From Bacillus sp. N13C7 (GTDB taxonomy: Bacteria > Bacillota > Bacilli > Bacillales > Bacillaceae), in NCBI RefSeq assembly GCF_026790065.1, contig NZ_JALAMO010000001.1:330696-394695 (forward strand): a stretch of 64,000 nt of DNA, in the 5' to 3' direction. A program made the translations under genes and the position numbers. Positions 50,532 through 60,776 of this stretch are shown one piece after another. The notes below the pieces were generated by a model that saw nothing but the letters and a program-made list of their open reading frames with translations, did not search any database and was not told where the DNA came from. Positions within the stretch are counted from its first letter, which is position 1; each line of letters begins with the position of its first letter.

Positions 50532-50833
50532 GGTTTTGTTTCGCCTTCCCAGGCCATCATGCCGCCTTCAACATTGACTGTTTTAAAGCCTTGCTCATCC
50601 AAATACCTGCAGACATTCATGCTGCGCATTCCTGAGCGGCAGATAAACACGTACTCTTTGTCTTTATCAAGGGTATCCATTTTTTCAGGAATATCTCCCA
50701 TGCGAATATGAACAGCTTGCGGGATCATGCCTTCCGCAACTTCTTCATCTTCTCTTACATCAATTAAATATAATTCTTCGTCCGCCTCAATTTTTTCTTT
50801 CAAAGCGGCTGTGCTGATTTCTTTTATTTCCAA
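50522..50833 (-). CDS. ytwF: YtwF, single-domain rhodanese-like protein
   Basis: A 103-residue rhodanese domain. The active-site loop is CRSGMRS, with the persulfide-forming Cys. LIDVREDEEVAEG is the typical N-terminal motif. It is probably a sulfur carrier; partners are unknown. The start is TTG at 50833, with GGGAGTG seven nt upstream; an ATG five codons earlier has no RBS. It follows leuS after a terminator. Confidence 0.88.
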   Translation of the reverse strand: MEIKEISTAALKEKIEADEELYLIDVREDEEVAEGMIPQAVHIRMGDIPEKMDTLDKDKEYVFICRSGMRSMNVCRYLDEQGFKTVNVEGGMMAWEGETKPKN

Positions 50834-50910
50834 AGAAAACACTCCCATTCACAATAATCATGTTCAGTATATCAAAGTCAGCCTGACGATTGCTATTCAG
50901 AGACTGATGA

Positions 50911-50942
50911 AAAAAATCCCCTTTTGGCAAAGGGGATTTTTT
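50911..50942 (-). terminator. Terminator after leuS
   Basis: A 14-bp stem (aaaaaatccccttt / aaaggggatttttt) with a short TGG-like loop. A/T tracts lie on both sides. Confidence 0.88.
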
Positions 50943-50948
50943 CTAGGC

Positions 50949-53363
50949 TTAGTTTGCCACAATATTGACGAGCTTACCAGGCACCGCGATGATTTTTCGA
51001 ATCGTTTTGCCTTCAAGCTGCTCTTTGACCTTTTCATCTGCTTGAGCAAGCTGTTCCAGCTGTTCTTTCGTCGCATCGGCAGGAACCTGTAATTTCGCTT
51101 TTACTTTTCCGTTCAGCTGAACAACGATTTCAACTTCATCATCCACAAGTTTCGTTTCGTCATATACAGGCCAAGCTTCGTATGCAATCGTGCCGGAATG
51201 GCCAAGCTTCTCCCAAAGCTCCTCCGCTAAGTGAGGCGCGACAGGAGAAAGAAGCTTCACAAAACCTTCCATATATTCTTTCGGCAGCTCTGCTGCTTTA
51301 TACGCTTCATTAATAAAGACCATCAGCTGGGAAATACCCGTGTTGAAACGAAGGCCTTCATAATGGTCTGTCACTTTCATGACTGTTTCATGATACACAC
51401 GCTCTAAAGTTTCACCGGCGCCTTCAACGATTTTGCCATTTAGCTCACCATTGTCTTCAACAAACAGGCGCCATACGCGATCTAGGAAGCGGCGCGCGCC
51501 GTCTAAGCCTGATTCAGACCAGGCAATTGAAGCATCAAGCGGTCCCATGAACATTTCGTACAATCTCAGTGTATCAGCGCCGTGAGAAGCAACAATTTCG
51601 TCAGGGTTGACAACATTCCCTTTAGATTTACTCATTTTTTCGTTGTTTTCGCCGAGAATCATTCCTTGATTGTACAGCTTTTGGAACGGTTCTTTCGTCG
51701 GCACTACACCGATATCATAAAGGAACTTATGCCAGAAGCGGGCATACAGAAGATGAAGCACGGCATGTTCTGCACCGCCGATATACATATCAACCGGAAG
51801 CCATTTTTCCAATTTCTCTGGTGATGCCAGCTGATCCGGATTGCGCGGATCAATATAGCGCAAGAAATACCAGCAGCTTCCCGCCCATTGCGGCATTGTG
51901 TTCGTTTCTCTTCTTCCTTTTTTCCCTGTTTCAGGGTCTGTGACTTCCACCCACTCTTTAATGTTCGCAAGCGGTGATTCGCCTGTTCCGCTCGGTTTGA
52001 TTTCATCCGTTTTCGGTAAAATCAGCGGCAGCTCCTCTTCCGGCACAGCCGTGGATGTTCCGTCTTCCCAATGAATGACCGGAATCGGCTCACCCCAATA
52101 ACGCTGGCGGCTGAAGAGCCAGTCGCGCAGACGGTACGTCACTTTCTTCTCACCGTTTTTCGTTTCTTCCAGCCAAGCGATCACTTTCTCAATCGCTTCC
52201 TGCTTGTTAAGGCCGTTCAGGAAATTAGAGTTCACATGCTCGCCATCGCCAGTGTACGCTGCTTCCTCAACGTTTCCGCCTTTCACGACTTCCTTCACCG
52301 GAAGGCCGAATGTTTTAGCGAATTCAAAATCACGCTCATCGTGACCAGGAACAGCCATGACAGCACCTGTTCCGTATGAAGCAAGAACATAATCCGCAAT
52401 CCAGATCGGCAATTTTTCTCCGTTTACAGGATTGATCGCATAAGCTCCGGTAAAAACGCCTGTCTTCGTTTTCGCAAGATCCGTACGCTCAAGATCACTC
52501 TTAGATTGAATTTCTTTAATATATGCTTCAACAGCTTCTTTCTGCTCTGCTGTTGTGATCTTTTCCACCAATGCATGCTCTGGGGCAAGTACAGTGTATG
52601 TAGCGCCAAACAGCGTATCTGGTCTTGTCGTAAACACTGTAAAGGATTCATCATGTCCATCTATAGCAAAATGAACGTGGGCGCCTTCTGAACGGCCGAT
52701 CCAGTTGCGCTGCATATCTTTAATGCTTTCCGGCCAGTCAAGCTCTTCCAAGTCTTCAAGAAGCCTGTCCGCATATGCTGTAATTTTCAGCATCCACTGC
52801 TTCATTGGGCGTCTTTCAACCGGATGGCCGCCGCGTTCGCTCTTGCCGTCAATGACTTCTTCGTTGGCAAGAACCGTTCCAAGTGCAGGGCACCAGTTTA
52901 CAGGCACTTCGTCAACGTAAGCAAGGCCTTTTTCGTACAGCTTTAAGAAAATCCATTGCGTCCATTTATAGTATTCAGGATCAGTCGTATTGATTTCACG
53001 ATCCCAGTCATATGAGAAGCCAAGCGACTGAATTTGGCGGCGGAAATTATCGATATTCTGCTTCGTAAACACAGCAGGGTCATTCCCTGTATCAAGCGCG
53101 TATTGTTCTGCCGGCAGGCCAAATGCGTCCCAGCCCATTGGATGAAGAACATCATAGCCCTGCATGCGCTTCATGCGGGATAGGATATCCGTGGCTGTGT
53201 ATCCTTCAGGATGGCCGACATGCAATCCCGCTCCAGACGGATAAGGGAACATGTCCAGCGCGTAAAATTTTTGTTTTTCATTATGATCAAGAGTGGCAAA
53301 TGTTTTGTTTTCAAGCCAATATGTTTGCCATTTCTTTTCTATCTCTTTGTGCTGAAAACTCAA
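50949..53363 (-). CDS. leuS: LeuS, leucyl-tRNA synthetase
   Basis: An 804-residue class I aminoacyl-tRNA synthetase. The HIGH motif is HVGHPEG near residue 48, and the KMSKSKGN motif is near 575. The CP1 editing domain between them contains the [11 protein letters not shown] motif that proofreads misacylated tRNA. ATG at 53363. A complete T-box leader upstream controls it by uncharged tRNA-Leu. Length is usual for the bacterial enzyme. Confidence 0.97.
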   Translation of the reverse strand: MSFQHKEIEKKWQTYWLENKTFATLDHNEKQKFYALDMFPYPSGAGLHVGHPEGYTATDILSRMKRMQGYDVLHPMGWDAFGLPAEQYALDTGNDPAVFTKQNIDNFRRQIQSLGFSYDWDREINTTDPEYYKWTQWIFLKLYEKGLAYVDEVPVNWCPALGTVLANEEVIDGKSERGGHPVERRPMKQWMLKITAYADRLLEDLEELDWPESIKDMQRNWIGRSEGAHVHFAIDGHDESFTVFTTRPDTLFGATYTVLAPEHALVEKITTAEQKEAVEAYIKEIQSKSDLERTDLAKTKTGVFTGAYAINPVNGEKLPIWIADYVLASYGTGAVMAVPGHDERDFEFAKTFGLPVKEVVKGGNVEEAAYTGDGEHVNSNFLNGLNKQEAIEKVIAWLEETKNGEKKVTYRLRDWLFSRQRYWGEPIPVIHWEDGTSTAVPEEELPLILPKTDEIKPSGTGESPLANIKEWVEVTDPETGKKGRRETNTMPQWAGSCWYFLRYIDPRNPDQLASPEKLEKWLPVDMYIGGAEHAVLHLLYARFWHKFLYDIGVVPTKEPFQKLYNQGMILGENNEKMSKSKGNVVNPDEIVASHGADTLRLYEMFMGPLDASIAWSESGLDGARRFLDRVWRLFVEDNGELNGKIVEGAGETLERVYHETVMKVTDHYEGLRFNTGISQLMVFINEAYKAAELPKEYMEGFVKLLSPVAPHLAEELWEKLGHSGTIAYEAWPVYDETKLVDDEVEIVVQLNGKVKAKLQVPADATKEQLEQLAQADEKVKEQLEGKTIRKIIAVPGKLVNIVAN

Positions 53364-53451
53364 AGTAAAAACCTCCTTCTGATTGAATACGGCGTGTATG
53401 GTTCAAGTATTGACGGGAAGGAGAGAATTATATTCAGAATATTCCCAAACT

Positions 53452-53702
53452 AAAAAAAACTCCCTCATCCCAAAAAGGGACGAGAGACTTTCGTTTTCCC
53501 GCGGTACCACCCTCGTTAGCGCGGCATTCGCCGCACTCACTTGATACTTTTAACGCAGTTATGCGTCAGCGGCTTTTCACCGCTGCAACTCTGAGGTGAG
53601 TTCAGAAACAAACTTGATTGACTTTCACCAGCCGTCAACTCTCTGCAACAATATCTGCTTCTTACTGCTCCTCTTCATTGTTCTTATCGCAACCGTAATC
53701 TT
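53452..53702 (-). promoter_or_regulatory. T-box leader of leuS (leucine, CUC specifier)
   Basis: The T-box sequence AGGGTGGTACCGCGG lies at 53513-53499 on the minus strand. It is followed by a terminator hairpin (arms around 53460-53487) with eight T. A GAACTCA segment at 53603-53597 contains the likely specifier codon CUC (Leu, 53600-53598). Uncharged tRNA-Leu would favour the antiterminator. This leader and its promoter fill the 53364-53790 gap. Confidence 0.92.
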
Positions 53703-53708
53703 AACTGT

Positions 53709-53737
53709 ATTTTATAGAATTCTGTTCATAAGTGCAA
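53709..53737 (-). promoter_or_regulatory. Sigma-A promoter of leuS
   Basis: On the minus strand: TTGCAC, a 17-nt spacer, TAAAAT. The start would be near 53702, giving a ~340-nt leader that holds the T-box. Confidence 0.6.
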
Positions 53738-53790
53738 GCAGGTTTGTATACAATGGGAATGTACCCTGAACGGGCGGAGATTGAGGACAA

Positions 53791-54129
53791 TTATTCGGGT
53801 GGAGTTTTGGTTTGACGTTTGGACTCGGCCGGTTCGCCGCCGCTGTTCAGTTCTCTTACAAAGTCAAAACTTCTGAGAACAGCTTCACCGCCGTAGCCTG
53901 AGATAATGGATAAGATGACAAGTTGAATTCCTGAATCGGGGTCAGCGGATAATACAAGTAAAATGGAAGCCGTCATGCCGATAAACCAATCTTCCAAAAA
54001 TCCAAGGTAGATAAACCGCTTCGTCATTCTGGGCTTCTCCAGCCTGCCTCTCTTTTTCACATGACCGAGAATCCCCATGATTCCTCCAATTACACAAGCA
54101 ATGAGTACCTGATGCAGCATCTTCATCAT
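53791..54129 (-). CDS. ytvB: YtvB, small membrane protein
   Basis: A 112-residue protein with two to three hydrophobic segments (residues ~5-23, ~48-65 and ~70-80) and a hydrophilic Pro/Lys C-terminal tail. It resembles DUF4257 membrane proteins; the function is unknown. ATG at 54129 has TAGGAAGG close upstream; an ATG one codon later is equally possible. It is divergent from ytvA. Confidence 0.8.
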   Translation of the reverse strand: MMKMLHQVLIACVIGGIMGILGHVKKRGRLEKPRMTKRFIYLGFLEDWFIGMTASILLVLSADPDSGIQLVILSIISGYGGEAVLRSFDFVRELNSGGEPAESKRQTKTPPE

Positions 54130-54300
54130 CACCTTCCTAAAGCCCTTATTTCGTAAAGCGACTTCAGGCCATCCAGCCCCCTTAAACGATTCCGATGATT
54201 TTCGATATCTACATACTGGCAAATCTGAAAAAGCTTGTTTCTTCCATTATATGTGAACACATGATCGGTAAGCTTGATGCATTAGATTCATTTTTCACCC

Positions 54301-54338
54301 AGTGACATTGACCTAGTCACTTATTAAGCTTATACAAT
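54301..54338 (+). promoter_or_regulatory. Inverted repeat and possible sigma-A promoter
   Basis: AGTGAC (54301-54306) and GTCACT (54316-54321) form a 6-bp inverted repeat with a 9-nt spacer. Within it is TTGACC (54308-54313), with TATACA 17 nt or TACAAT 19 nt downstream. Confidence 0.35.
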
Positions 54339-54458
54339 ATTCTTCCGTTCATATGTTCAATCTCTGTTCTTATTTTTAGTGTATACGAGGACAAGCCCGA
54401 ATGACAAACAACAAACTGCGCTTGCTTGAATCAGAACATGTGTTGTGCTACGGTTACT

Positions 54459-54484
54459 GTAGAATTCATTAAAAAAAGGGGAAT
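54459..54484 (+). promoter_or_regulatory. Sigma-B-like promoter of ytvA
   Basis: GTAGAA, a 14-nt spacer, then GGGAAT. ytvA is a known member of the general-stress regulon in B. subtilis, which supports the call. It is 45 nt before the ATG. Confidence 0.55.
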
Positions 54485-54528
54485 ACCAGGCTTTCGCGCA
54501 GTTAGCAGACAGCCTAAGGGGGATTTAT

Positions 54529-55314
54529 ATGGCTAGTTTTCAATCATTTGGAGTACAAGGACAGATGGAAGTCATCAAAAAAGCGCTTGATCACGCGCGG
54601 GTCGGTGTGGTGATTACGGATCCCGCACTTGAGGACAACCCTATTGTCTACGTCAATCAAGGCTTTGTTCAAATGACCGGCTTTGAAGCTGAGGAGATTT
54701 TAGGAAAGAACTGCCGCTTCTTACAGGGGAAACACACAGACCCCGCTGAAGTATCCAACATCAGAACCGCACTGCAAAATAAAGAGCCGGTTACTGCACA
54801 GATCCAAAACTACAAAAAAGACGGAACAATGTTCTGGAATGAATTAAATATTGATCCGCTCGAGATCGAAGGCAAGACCTATTTTGTTGGAATTCAAAAA
54901 GACATCACCCAGCAAAAAGAGTATGAAAAGCTTCTAGAGGATTCCCTCACTGAAATAACTGCACTTTCAACGCCGATTGTCCCGATTCGCAACGGCATTT
55001 CGGCTCTTCCGCTGATCGGCAACCTGACAGAGGAACGATTTAATTCCATCGTCTGCACATTGACGAATATCTTATCAACATCCAAGGACGATTATTTAAT
55101 CATTGATTTATCAGGATTGGCACAAGTAAATGAACAAACCGCCGACCAGATTTTCAAGCTGAGCCATTTGCTGAAATTGACCGGAACTGAACTAATCATT
55201 ACCGGCATTAAGCCTGAATTAGCCATGAAAATGAATAAACTGGATGCCAATTTTTCATCGCTGAAAACATATTCAAATGTAAAGGATGCCGTTAACGTGC
55301 TCCCGATAATGTAA
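54529..55314 (+). CDS. ytvA: YtvA, blue-light receptor (LOV-STAS)
   Basis: A 261-residue FMN-binding photoreceptor. The LOV domain (residues ~25-127) holds the adduct-forming Cys62 in [10 protein letters not shown] helical linker follows, and a C-terminal STAS domain (residues ~150-258) has the [13 protein letters not shown] pattern of stressosome proteins. It joins the stressosome and feeds light signals to sigma-B. ATG at 54529 follows AAGGGGG. It is a single gene with its own terminator. Confidence 0.96.
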   Translation: MASFQSFGVQGQMEVIKKALDHARVGVVITDPALEDNPIVYVNQGFVQMTGFEAEEILGKNCRFLQGKHTDPAEVSNIRTALQNKEPVTAQIQNYKKDGTMFWNELNIDPLEIEGKTYFVGIQKDITQQKEYEKLLEDSLTEITALSTPIVPIRNGISALPLIGNLTEERFNSIVCTLTNILSTSKDDYLIIDLSGLAQVNEQTADQIFKLSHLLKLTGTELIITGIKPELAMKMNKLDANFSSLKTYSNVKDAVNVLPIM

Positions 55315-55344
55315 AAAGATCCCGCTCATCCGGCGGGATCTTTT
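55314..55344. terminator. Bidirectional terminator of ytvA and yttB
   Basis: A 12-bp stem (aaaagatcccgc / gcgggatctttt) with a 7-nt loop and T-tracts on both strands. Confidence 0.88.
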
Positions 55345-55345
55345 A

Positions 55346-56539
55346 TTATGAAGACATTGATGCCTGCTTATTTGTTTCTTTAGCCGCTTTTATCCGTTTG
55401 TCATAGAAAAGCGTTGTGGCAATACTGATCATCAGCAAAACCAAAAGAGATAAAACAAGTGCACGGATGCCGTAATGGTCGACAAGCACCCCTCCGAACA
55501 GCGGACCAATCATTCTGCCGCCTGTCGCCGCGCTGTTGACAAAGCCTTGATAAAATCCTTCTTTCCCTTTGGGGGCAAGCTGGTTGGCAATCGTCGGCAC
55601 CGCAGGCCAAACAAGCATTTCCCCGATGGTCAGAATCACCATCGCAGCCAGAAACATGGGAAATTGCTTTGCCGTCAGCAGCATGCAGTAAGACACAATA
55701 AAAATGATAAAACCGATGACCATTTGCGCTTTCAGGGACTCCGCCCATTTTTTCACCACAAAGCTGACAAGCGGCTGGCCAAGCACAATTAAAATTCCGT
55801 TAACCGTCCACAGCACACTGTATAAGGAAAGAGAGATTCCAATGCTTTGTGTGTACGAAGCAATCGTGGTAGACCACTGAGAATAGGCCAGCCATCCAAG
55901 CACATAGCCGCTGCTTAATATAATGAGTGCAGCAAATTTTGCTTTGCTGTTTACAGCATCATAATCAAGCACAGACGTTTGAGACGCATCTTTCGTCTGA
56001 ATATTTCGAAATCCGAAATATACGATAAAGAAAAAGACCAGATACAAAGCAGCATTCGCCAAAAATACATATGAAAACGAGAATGACGCCACGACACCGC
56101 CAAGCGCTGAACCGACCGCCACACCCGCATTTTGCGCGACATAAATCGCATTAAATGCCTTCCTTCCGCCTTCAGGCCATACCGATCCCGCCATTGCGTA
56201 GCTGGCCGGAAAAACAACACCAGAACCAAAGCCCACAATCGTCAGCAGTATAATATAGGCCGGCCAATCATGAAAAAAGACAAGGCCCATCAAGCTTGCC
56301 AACGTAATCGCAATCCCAAGCATAATCGATTTAAAGCCGCCGATTTTATCAAACAAAAAACCGCCGCATAAGTTTCCAGCCACACTGGCACCTGAATTCA
56401 GCATGAGGACAAGCCCCGCTACGGTTAATGACTTTCCTAAATGATTGTGGATATAAATCGTATTCAGCGGCCATAAAAAAGAAGCACCCGTCACATTAAT
56501 AAACATTCCAATAATTAAAATTTTAAGAGCACGCGGCAT
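55346..56539 (-). CDS. yttB: YttB, MFS transporter
   Basis: A 397-residue major facilitator transporter with 12 membrane helices. The motif-A-like GGFLFDKIGGFK lies between helices 2 and 3. It looks like a drug/proton antiporter, but the substrate is unknown. ATG at 56539 has AAGGGGG six nt upstream; earlier in-frame ATGs are too close to that RBS or have none. It is a single gene, convergent with ytvA. Confidence 0.87.
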   Translation of the reverse strand: MPRALKILIIGMFINVTGASFLWPLNTIYIHNHLGKSLTVAGLVLMLNSGASVAGNLCGGFLFDKIGGFKSIMLGIAITLASLMGLVFFHDWPAYIILLTIVGFGSGVVFPASYAMAGSVWPEGGRKAFNAIYVAQNAGVAVGSALGGVVASFSFSYVFLANAALYLVFFFIVYFGFRNIQTKDASQTSVLDYDAVNSKAKFAALIILSSGYVLGWLAYSQWSTTIASYTQSIGISLSLYSVLWTVNGILIVLGQPLVSFVVKKWAESLKAQMVIGFIIFIVSYCMLLTAKQFPMFLAAMVILTIGEMLVWPAVPTIANQLAPKGKEGFYQGFVNSAATGGRMIGPLFGGVLVDHYGIRALVLSLLVLLMISIATTLFYDKRIKAAKETNKQASMSS

Positions 56540-56725
56540 ACTCATCCCCCTTTCTTCCCTAAAAAAGCTCATGAAAAAAACGAAACCTAAAACGGCTCCG
56601 TACAAATCCAGTTATCATAGCACATTCATTCTATCTGTCTAGTTCACATTTTTCAACTGATGAGCGTGAAAAAATCTAACATCTGTAGAGAAGGAGATTA
56701 TTACCCATCCCCTCCTAAACAATCA

Positions 56726-57547
56726 TTAATTTATAATAAGCTTTCTCTTTTTACCTAAGACATGAAATAACAAATAACCAACAACATTAAATAAGGCAAC
56801 CATGATAATCCACCCTGCATTCAACCTTCTCTGATGGTGAGCATTAAGCATTGCCCACACGAAAAATAAAATCCAATATATAAGTACGCCAATATGTAAG
56901 ATGGTATCGGCAAGCGGTCTATAACTTATACGGGTTAAATTCAAATCCCAATTTTCATTTCCTTGGCTATATCCTACAAAACTAACAACTGATGAACTCG
57001 TTGTCCAAATATTTTTACTGACATGGAAATCCGGTTTTAGATTTTGGAATTCTTCATTGGAAGTCACGGATTTTATTTTTTGATGATCCATTAGAAAAAT
57101 TTCATAAACACTTGGGTTGTTTTCAACCAAGTCTTTCATATAGTTCTCATTATCGGTGGTAATTTCTTCTTGCCTTCCTAAATGATTGAGAATAATAGAC
57201 ATTATGTAATCTTCTCGCATTCTGTCCTTTTTGACTTCATTCACGTATATGAGCCCAAAGAGTGTCATACTGACGACAAGAAATGCAAAAGCTGCATAAA
57301 GTAGCTTTTTGGCGAATATATTTTTCACTTGAAATAATCCAGAGACAACTGATTTCATTTCATTTGTTCCTCCGAAACGATCAATTGCGGTGGCAATCGC
57401 TTCTTTCTCTGACTTCCCCTCCGCCATCAATTCATAGACAGCTTCCAGCAGATGACTTTTCATTTCCGCTTTCAGTTCATTTATTTCTTTACGGCTTCCG
57501 ACAGTTTTTGAATAAACTGAATCTACAAACATATCGATTTGTCTCAT
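56726..57547 (-). CDS. Membrane protein with permease-prefix-like N-terminus, PadR partner
   Basis: A 273-residue protein. Residues ~1-75 resemble the cytoplasmic prefix domain of PadR-linked permeases (EINELKAEMKSHLLEAVYELMAEGKSEKEAIATAIDRFGG). A membrane helix spans ~80-102. An outside domain of ~110 residues follows, then two helices (~213-235, ~243-263) whose end (WIIMVALFNVVGYLLFHVLGKKRK) resembles the PLDc_N/YxlE-type two-helix module. This would make it a sensor-like membrane protein. Its start overlaps the PadR gene by 4 nt. The gene is A/T-richer than its neighbours. I do not recognise it; strain 168 has yttA here, and I cannot tell if this is its equivalent. Confidence 0.72.
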   Translation of the reverse strand: MRQIDMFVDSVYSKTVGSRKEINELKAEMKSHLLEAVYELMAEGKSEKEAIATAIDRFGGTNEMKSVVSGLFQVKNIFAKKLLYAAFAFLVVSMTLFGLIYVNEVKKDRMREDYIMSIILNHLGRQEEITTDNENYMKDLVENNPSVYEIFLMDHQKIKSVTSNEEFQNLKPDFHVSKNIWTTSSSVVSFVGYSQGNENWDLNLTRISYRPLADTILHIGVLIYWILFFVWAMLNAHHQRRLNAGWIIMVALFNVVGYLLFHVLGKKRKLIIN

Positions 57548-57885
57548 TCATCTATCCCTCCTTCTAAAAAGGTATCAATCATTTTTTTTACAAACTCCCA
57601 TTCCAGCCGCTTGTCTTCATATCCCACTAATCCTAATGCAGTAAGTTTATAGTACTTTCTTCTGCCCCCCGGCCCCTGTTCATCCCCCCAATATGATTCA
57701 ATCCATTTATTTTTTTCTAGCCGTTTTAATGATAAATATAGAGTTCCTTCTTTTAATTCAAATTGATTATTGCTTTTGTCGCGAACTAATTTAGCTAATT
57801 CATACCCATACATATCCCTGCTGTGCAAAAGGGATAGAATGATTAAATCAATATGGCCTTTTAGCACCTCTTTATTAATTTCCAA
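57544..57885 (-). CDS. PadR-family transcriptional regulator
   Basis: A 113-residue PadR winged-helix protein. The pattern DLIILSLLHSRDMYGYELAKLV, GTLYLSLKRLEKNKWIESYWG and GGRRKYYKLTALG is typical, and the short C-terminal helix for dimerisation is present. The start is TTG at 57885, with AAGGAGGCG about 6 nt upstream. It overlaps the following membrane-protein gene (ATGA) and is probably autoregulated. It lies directly after the bceB terminator, so it is not in the bce operon. PadR regulators often react to lipophilic compounds or antibiotics. Confidence 0.85.
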   Translation of the reverse strand: MEINKEVLKGHIDLIILSLLHSRDMYGYELAKLVRDKSNNQFELKEGTLYLSLKRLEKNKWIESYWGDEQGPGGRRKYYKLTALGLVGYEDKRLEWEFVKKMIDTFLEGGIDE

Positions 57886-57904
57886 AATTTACGCCTCCTT
57901 CCCA

Positions 57905-57933
57905 ACTATAATTCACATTACTCTATAATACAA
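57905..57933 (-). promoter_or_regulatory. Candidate promoter of the PadR gene pair
   Basis: On the minus strand: TTGTAT, a 17-nt spacer, TATAGT. The expected start is near 57898, just upstream of the RBS. Confidence 0.5.
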
Positions 57934-57946
57934 GGTATTTATTTTT

Positions 57947-57984
57947 AAAAAACACTAGAAATTACAAAAATTCTAGTGTTTTTT
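57947..57984 (-). terminator. Terminator after bceB
   Basis: A perfect 14-bp stem (aaaaaacactagaa / ttctagtgtttttt) with a 10-nt loop. Confidence 0.88.
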
Positions 57985-57996
57985 ATCATAATTACT

Positions 57997-59937
57997 TTAC
58001 AACGATGATTTAATAACCTTCTTATAATAAACAACTGACAGAAAACCAAAAATCGAATAGAGCGCAGTATATAACACCATCACCACGATCATCGGCGTCC
58101 ACACCTCTGATCCGAATAAGAACCAGCCGGATTGGACGGCGAAGTAGCTGTGGAAAAGGCCGACAACCAGCGGAATGCCAAAGTTGTACATTTGTTTGAT
58201 GCGTATCCCCTTTATCAGGTCCCCCTGCGTAAAACCAAGTTTTCTCAAAATCGTATAATTCGGTTTCTCATCTTCACTTTCACCCATTTGTTTAAAATAA
58301 AGGATACATCCTGATGTAATCAAGAACGTTAGTCCTAAGAAGCCGACGATAAACATCACGAGACCAAACAGAGATTTTTGCGCAATGCTTGTATCCATTC
58401 TTGATAAATGCTCGTTTTTCTTGTTCACCTGTTGAAAAAGCTCATTTGCTTTTTCAAGCTGGTCTTCATGCTTCACATTGATGCCAATAAATTCAGATTG
58501 CGCGAGCTGAATGCGGGGGTCTTTATCTTGGTTCAGCCGCTTAAACAAGCTGTCATCCACAATGACAGCGGGCATGCCCCCGCTTGTAAACGTGTAGGAT
58601 ACAAGAAACTCTTCTCTTAATCCTTTATAGTGTAATGGTTGCGTCTCATGCTTGCTTTTGACTTTGATCACACCCGAGTCTTTAAAAACCATTATTTTTT
58701 GCAGCAAGTCGGTGTATCCTGAGAAAACGGCATCTCCAGCCTCCACATCGACTCCTTTTACTTCTTTGTCGCTGACAACAGCAAGCTGCATGTTGCTAGG
58801 ATCCCCCTGCATCTCTTTCGGAGTTCCATCCATGATATTTGCAATGTCAACATTTGCTTGCAGGACAGGGGTCACTTTTTTTACAAATGGGATGTTACGA
58901 TCAATCAAACTGCTCTCAAATCGTTTGGCATCATTCTCATTCATGAATGAAAAATCAGCCGCTACATTTTGTTCAGCCGTTTTTTCTGCCGAGTAATACG
59001 AAATATAAGCGAGCGATAACAGCCCGATAGCGAGTGCTGAAACGGTTGTAATAATCGTCAGCAGCAACGCGTTCGATTTCATTCTGAACATGATTGATGA
59101 CAGTGACAGGACCTCGGAAATATTTAAATAGCCGCCCTTGCTTTTTCGAATGATGTTCGAGATAAACGTAACCGATCCTCTATAAAAGAGAAACGTCCCG
59201 ATTATTACGGTGCCCAGGATGAAGCTCATCGCAGCAAACAGTTCATTAATGGTCTTAAATTTTCCGCCGAACAGCTCAGAAGACACATAGTATCCTGTCA
59301 AAATCAGCACAATGCCTAAAGCGCCGACCAGCATCTGAAAAAATGATATTCTCTTCACTTTATCTTCAGTAGAAGACGCCACTTTAAACAAAGATAAAAT
59401 ACTCTGGTTTTTGATAAACGTATAATTCATGATCATAATCAAAAGATAAATGCCGCAGAACACAATGATCGTTTGGATCAAGGCTTGCCCGGAAAAATGC
59501 AGTTTCGCATCAGCTTCGACATCCACAATTTTGAACAGAATCATCAGGACAAGCTTCGATATCGAAAACCCAGCTACTACCCCGATCGCTAAAGAACCGA
59601 AATACAGCATGATATTTTCTGCACTTAAGATGCGAAAGATTTTATGCTTCGTCATTCCGATTAATTGAAACAATCCGATTTCTTTACTCCGTCTCTTAAT
59701 AAAAATGGTATTGGCATATAAAATGAAGATCGCCACTACAGCGACAAGCAAAATCGAGGCGGTTTTAATGGCCGCGGCTCCCTTGATTGAAGCCTTCACT
59801 TCGTTAATCGCAGGGTCATATTGCAGTGTGACAAAAGCGAAATAAAGCGCCACGCTAAAGATGAGCGCAAACACATACAGATAGTAATTCCGAAGATTTT
59901 TTTTCAGATTTCGCAGGATGAGCTGATTAATGTTCAT
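57997..59937 (-). CDS. bceB: BceB, bacitracin-sensing/resistance ABC permease
   Basis: A 646-residue BceB-type permease. About ten membrane helices are visible with FtsX-like repeats. A large outside domain (residues ~310-520) lies between helices 7 and 8; this is where peptide antibiotic complexes are recognised. With BceA it detoxifies bacitracin and also signals to BceS. ATG at 59937 overlaps the bceA stop by 11 nt. Length equals that known for BceB. Confidence 0.95.
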   Translation of the reverse strand: MNINQLILRNLKKNLRNYYLYVFALIFSVALYFAFVTLQYDPAINEVKASIKGAAAIKTASILLVAVVAIFILYANTIFIKRRSKEIGLFQLIGMTKHKIFRILSAENIMLYFGSLAIGVVAGFSISKLVLMILFKIVDVEADAKLHFSGQALIQTIIVFCGIYLLIMIMNYTFIKNQSILSLFKVASSTEDKVKRISFFQMLVGALGIVLILTGYYVSSELFGGKFKTINELFAAMSFILGTVIIGTFLFYRGSVTFISNIIRKSKGGYLNISEVLSLSSIMFRMKSNALLLTIITTVSALAIGLLSLAYISYYSAEKTAEQNVAADFSFMNENDAKRFESSLIDRNIPFVKKVTPVLQANVDIANIMDGTPKEMQGDPSNMQLAVVSDKEVKGVDVEAGDAVFSGYTDLLQKIMVFKDSGVIKVKSKHETQPLHYKGLREEFLVSYTFTSGGMPAVIVDDSLFKRLNQDKDPRIQLAQSEFIGINVKHEDQLEKANELFQQVNKKNEHLSRMDTSIAQKSLFGLVMFIVGFLGLTFLITSGCILYFKQMGESEDEKPNYTILRKLGFTQGDLIKGIRIKQMYNFGIPLVVGLFHSYFAVQSGWFLFGSEVWTPMIVVMVLYTALYSIFGFLSVVYYKKVIKSSL

Positions 59938-60688
59938 GCTGCACCCCGCCTAACACGCCTTGCGTTTTCATGATATCCTGGAAAAACGTCTGCCTGTCTT
60001 GCCCCCCTTTATTCAGCTGCGTATACATGAGCCCATCCTTAATAAAAATGACTCTGCCGCAGTAGCTGGCCGCGACAGGATCATGGGTGACCATAATAAT
60101 CGTGGCGTTGCGTTTTTGATTGAGTTGGCTCAGCTTGTTTAATAGATCGGAGGCCGATTTTGAATCAAGCGCGCCGGTCGGTTCATCAGCGAAGATAATG
60201 CTCGGGTCATGAATAAACGCTCTCCCGGCCGATGTTCTCTGCTTCTGGCCGCCGGAAATTTCATTCGGATACTTATCCCGCAATTCATAAATTCCCAGTT
60301 CCTTTGCAACTTCCTCAAACTTGCGATTGGCTTCTTTTTTTGATAGTTTCGTGATCGATAAAGGCAGAAGAATATTCTCTTTCACGGTCAATGTGTCTAA
60401 CAAATTGTAGTCTTGAAAGATAAAGCCTAAATGCTGTTTTCTAAATTCAGCGAGCTGCTTTTCCTTCATAGAAGTCATTTCGTTTCCGTTAATGTTGATT
60501 GTTCCGTGACTGACCTGATCAATCGAAGACAGTACGTTAAGCAAGGTGGTTTTGCCAGAACCGGAGGCACCCATAATACTGACGAATTCACCCTTTTCAA
60601 TGTGTATATCGATGCCCTTCAGCACTTCTTGTTTATTCAGCTTGTTACCATAGCTTTTTCGAATTTTATTCGCTTCTAAAATTATCAT
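59927..60688 (-). CDS. bceA: BceA, bacitracin ABC ATPase
   Basis: A 253-residue ABC ATPase. Walker [10 protein letters not shown] is at residues 40-48, the signature ISGGQKQR near 145, Walker [13 protein letters not shown] follows, and the H-loop is VTHDP. It powers BceB. The frame opens to 60793, but ATG at 60688 with AAGGAG upstream is the right start. A BceR-type binding site lies about 90 nt upstream. Confidence 0.95.
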   Translation of the reverse strand: MIILEANKIRKSYGNKLNKQEVLKGIDIHIEKGEFVSIMGASGSGKTTLLNVLSSIDQVSHGTININGNEMTSMKEKQLAEFRKQHLGFIFQDYNLLDTLTVKENILLPLSITKLSKKEANRKFEEVAKELGIYELRDKYPNEISGGQKQRTSAGRAFIHDPSIIFADEPTGALDSKSASDLLNKLSQLNQKRNATIIMVTHDPVAASYCGRVIFIKDGLMYTQLNKGGQDRQTFFQDIMKTQGVLGGVQHEH

Positions 60689-60719
60689 TTCCGCAGTCTC
60701 CTTTGTATTGGATAATGTT

Positions 60720-60725
60720 ATTATA
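60720..60725 (-). promoter_or_regulatory. -10 element of the bceAB promoter
   Basis: A perfect TATAAT on the minus strand. No good -35 is found 17 nt upstream, as expected for an activator-dependent promoter. Confidence 0.55.
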
Positions 60726-60776
60726 AAAAGGATTGCCGGGCTTTTCCTTCGATTAGGCGAACAAAAAAGAAAAGCA

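Larger units (their letters stand above)
54130..54528. other. Intergenic region between ytvB and ytvA
   Basis: No gene is seen in these ~400 nt. It contains a sigma-B-like promoter for ytvA (54459-54484) and a possible sigma-A promoter with an inverted repeat (54301-54338). The rest is A/T-rich without clear structure. Confidence 0.6.
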
